This document shows, piece after piece, positions 62,335 to 64,000 of a stretch of DNA of 64,000 nucleotides; position 1 is the stretch's first letter, and every line of letters begins with the position of its first letter. The notes under the pieces were generated by a model. The model saw only the letters and a list, made by a program, of their open reading frames with translations. It had not been told where the DNA came from and did not search any database. A program made the translations under genes and the position numbers. The stretch is from assembly GCA_032173965.1 (NCBI GenBank), contig CM063299.1, positions 2,849,501 through 2,913,500 of the forward strand, in the 5' to 3' direction. Origin of the DNA: Sitta carolinensis (Eukaryota > Chordata > Aves > Passeriformes > Sittidae).

Positions 62335-62535
62335 GGCCAGTTTAGATGGGATATTGGGAAGAAATCCTTCCCTGGGAGGGGGTGAGGCCCTGGCACGGGG
62401 TGCCCAGAGAAGCTGTGGCTGCCCCTGGCTCCCTGGAATTGTCCAAGGCCAGGCTGGACAAGGCTTGGAGCAGCCTGGGACAGTGGGAGGGGTCCCTGCC
62501 CAAATGAGATGCTCTTTAAAGTCCATCCAGCCACG
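62335..62535 (+). mobile_element. CR1 LINE 3' fragment in DOC2B intron
   Basis: Plus-strand order matches CR1: TTTAGATGGGATATTGGGAA, AAATCCTTCCCTGGGAGGG, GGTGCCCAGAGAAGCTGTGG, TGTCCAAGGCCAGGCTGGAC and GGTCCCTGCCCAAATGAGAT. It is more recognisable than the other copies but still truncated. Confidence 0.88.
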
Positions 62536-64000
62536 TTCTCCTGCAGACTGAGGGGTCCCAGGTGGGGCACAGGGGTCCATGCACAGTTTTGAGCTTTGAG
62601 GAGGGCACAAGGAGCTCCACAGTACCCAGGCTGGCAGGCAGGAATGGGATGGGATTTCTGTGGGGAGAAAGGCAAATCCAGCCCTGCACATATTTCGGTG
62701 CATCCCCCGTCCCCCAGCTCCCTGCTGCCTCCAGGATAAACAGCCCTTCCCAAGGGAGAAACAGCTCCCAGAGCCCTGCAAGAGTGGGGGTCGAGCCCTC
62801 CTGCTCCCCATTGCCTTCCAGCAAACAACTCAGCCAACATCTCCTTACAAACGATTTCCACGCTTGAGGAGGCAGCAAACTTCAAAGCCTGCAGTGAAAA
62901 AAATACCAATTTTTCACCAATGCCAATAATAACAACAAACTGGAGGCTTCCCAGCCCCACCAGCCTGCAGCACTTCCAGCATGACTAATGTTTTCCAAGT
63001 GCAATAATAATCCAGGGTGCTGAATTTCCCATCACCCTGCACACAGCACACAACAGGTGGGCTCTGCCCCGCTCCACCTCCGAGCAGGACCTTCCACAAG
63101 GCAGCTTTGTGCTCTTGGCACGAGGAAAAATCACAAACTCCCAGGGCACCTGCAAATGAGGAGGGTGGGATTCCAGCCACGGAGCTGGCAAAGCCCTGAG
63201 CCCTTGGAGAAAGATGCAAAATCCTGTCTTTGCCAGTGGATCTTACAGCAAATCCTGCAGCACGGCCCCAGATCAGTGTGGTGATCTGCCAAGGCTGCCC
63301 ACAATTCCTGCCCACATCCAGGCGGGACAGAGGCCAAAACATGAAAAATCTTTGCATTCACAGGTGTCTGCTCCCTGCAGAGCATCGTTCCAAGCTCTGC
63401 CCCTGCCCACCTCCATCCTCACACAACCTCTCCCAACCCCTGGGAGGTGCAGCCAGGAGATGCTCAATCCACACACTGAACCAACAAAAACAAAATCATA
63501 ACATAAAGACTCGCACTCTTTTTAGCTGGACAATAATTCACAGATGCCTCCAGCTTTCTCCCAAAAAGCTCAGCTCTGAAAGGGGCCCAGAACTTCCCCA
63601 AGAGATTTTCTCAGCAAGACACGACCACAAAGCCTCAATGTGTGCCCATGAGAGCTGGGCACGAAGAGGTTAAACCCAAACCACACCAGCTCTGCAGGCA
63701 GGAGCCAGCCAGAGGGTTCTGAAGCTAAAGATGCAGCAGGAACAGGCTCCTCTCTGGTTACCCCAACCCAGGCTGCCTGTGATTCAGGTGCCAGTGGTGT
63801 GCAGGTGACGGATGCACGCTCACGAACTCGGCTTTGCTGGGGGGTAACTCTGCCCTGCTCTGCTGGGAGCAGCTCCAGGCCCCTCCCGTGGGGCTGAGCA
63901 GGGGGGTCCCTGTGGGAAATTGTCCCTGGGGTGGGGAGGGACAGCTGGCACGGTGCTGAGGGAGGGGAAGGGGCCCGTGCCCCCCGCCCCGGGTCTGCCC

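Noticed and set aside
62097..62960. 287-residue minus-strand open frame
   Set aside because: It runs antisense through a CR1 fragment and GC-rich intron, with no recognisable domain.

Overview
The window is vertebrate nuclear DNA, very probably from a songbird (passerine). Genes are split into short exons with GT/AG borders. CR1 LINE fragments are present, as is a tRNA-Ile-derived SINE resembling the songbird TguSINE1 family, and pinopsin, a pineal opsin that placental mammals lack, is recognisable. All exon borders were read by eye from splice signals, reading phase and remembered family sequences; no alignment was run.

Layout. 1-925: flank of RAD51C, with one unassigned plus-strand candidate exon at 188-278. 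926-17232 (minus): a complete nine-exon RAD51C, the homologous-recombination ATPase. 17233-18081: a GC-rich head-to-head promoter interval with a 20-bp-unit minisatellite and a palindromic NRF1-type site. 18082-46478 (plus): TEX14, a germ-cell intercellular-bridge protein with ankyrin repeats and a pseudokinase domain. Its 6.6-kb first intron holds four nearly identical U3 snoRNA genes (SNORD3), each with its own upstream element and 3' box, interspersed with an old CR1 copy, a 0.8-kb GGATA pentamer array, a tandem SINE-derived unit and AT-rich minisatellites. 46479-49913: no gene recognised. 49914-52599 (minus): pinopsin (OPNP), five exons with a TATA box. 52660-55119: intergenic sequence and the probable DOC2B 3'UTR. 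55120-57889 (minus): the last five exons of DOC2B, a C2-domain calcium sensor. 57890-64000: an upstream DOC2B intron with one CR1 fragment and an AT-rich block.

Two things stand out. First, an independently promoted U3 snoRNA cluster sits inside the first intron of a meiotic gene; U3 guides pre-rRNA processing. Second, TEX14 and pinopsin each show two apparent single-base reading-frame breaks, most at or beside homopolymer runs, while RAD51C and the DOC2B exons are intact. Either the assembly has indel errors, or both genes carry real lesions. TEX14 also has GPS instead of GPP in the motif that in mammals binds CEP55.

RAD51C and TEX14 share a divergent promoter region and both act in germ cells. 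Pinopsin (pineal light sensing) and DOC2B (vesicle release) are neighbours with no obvious shared pathway.
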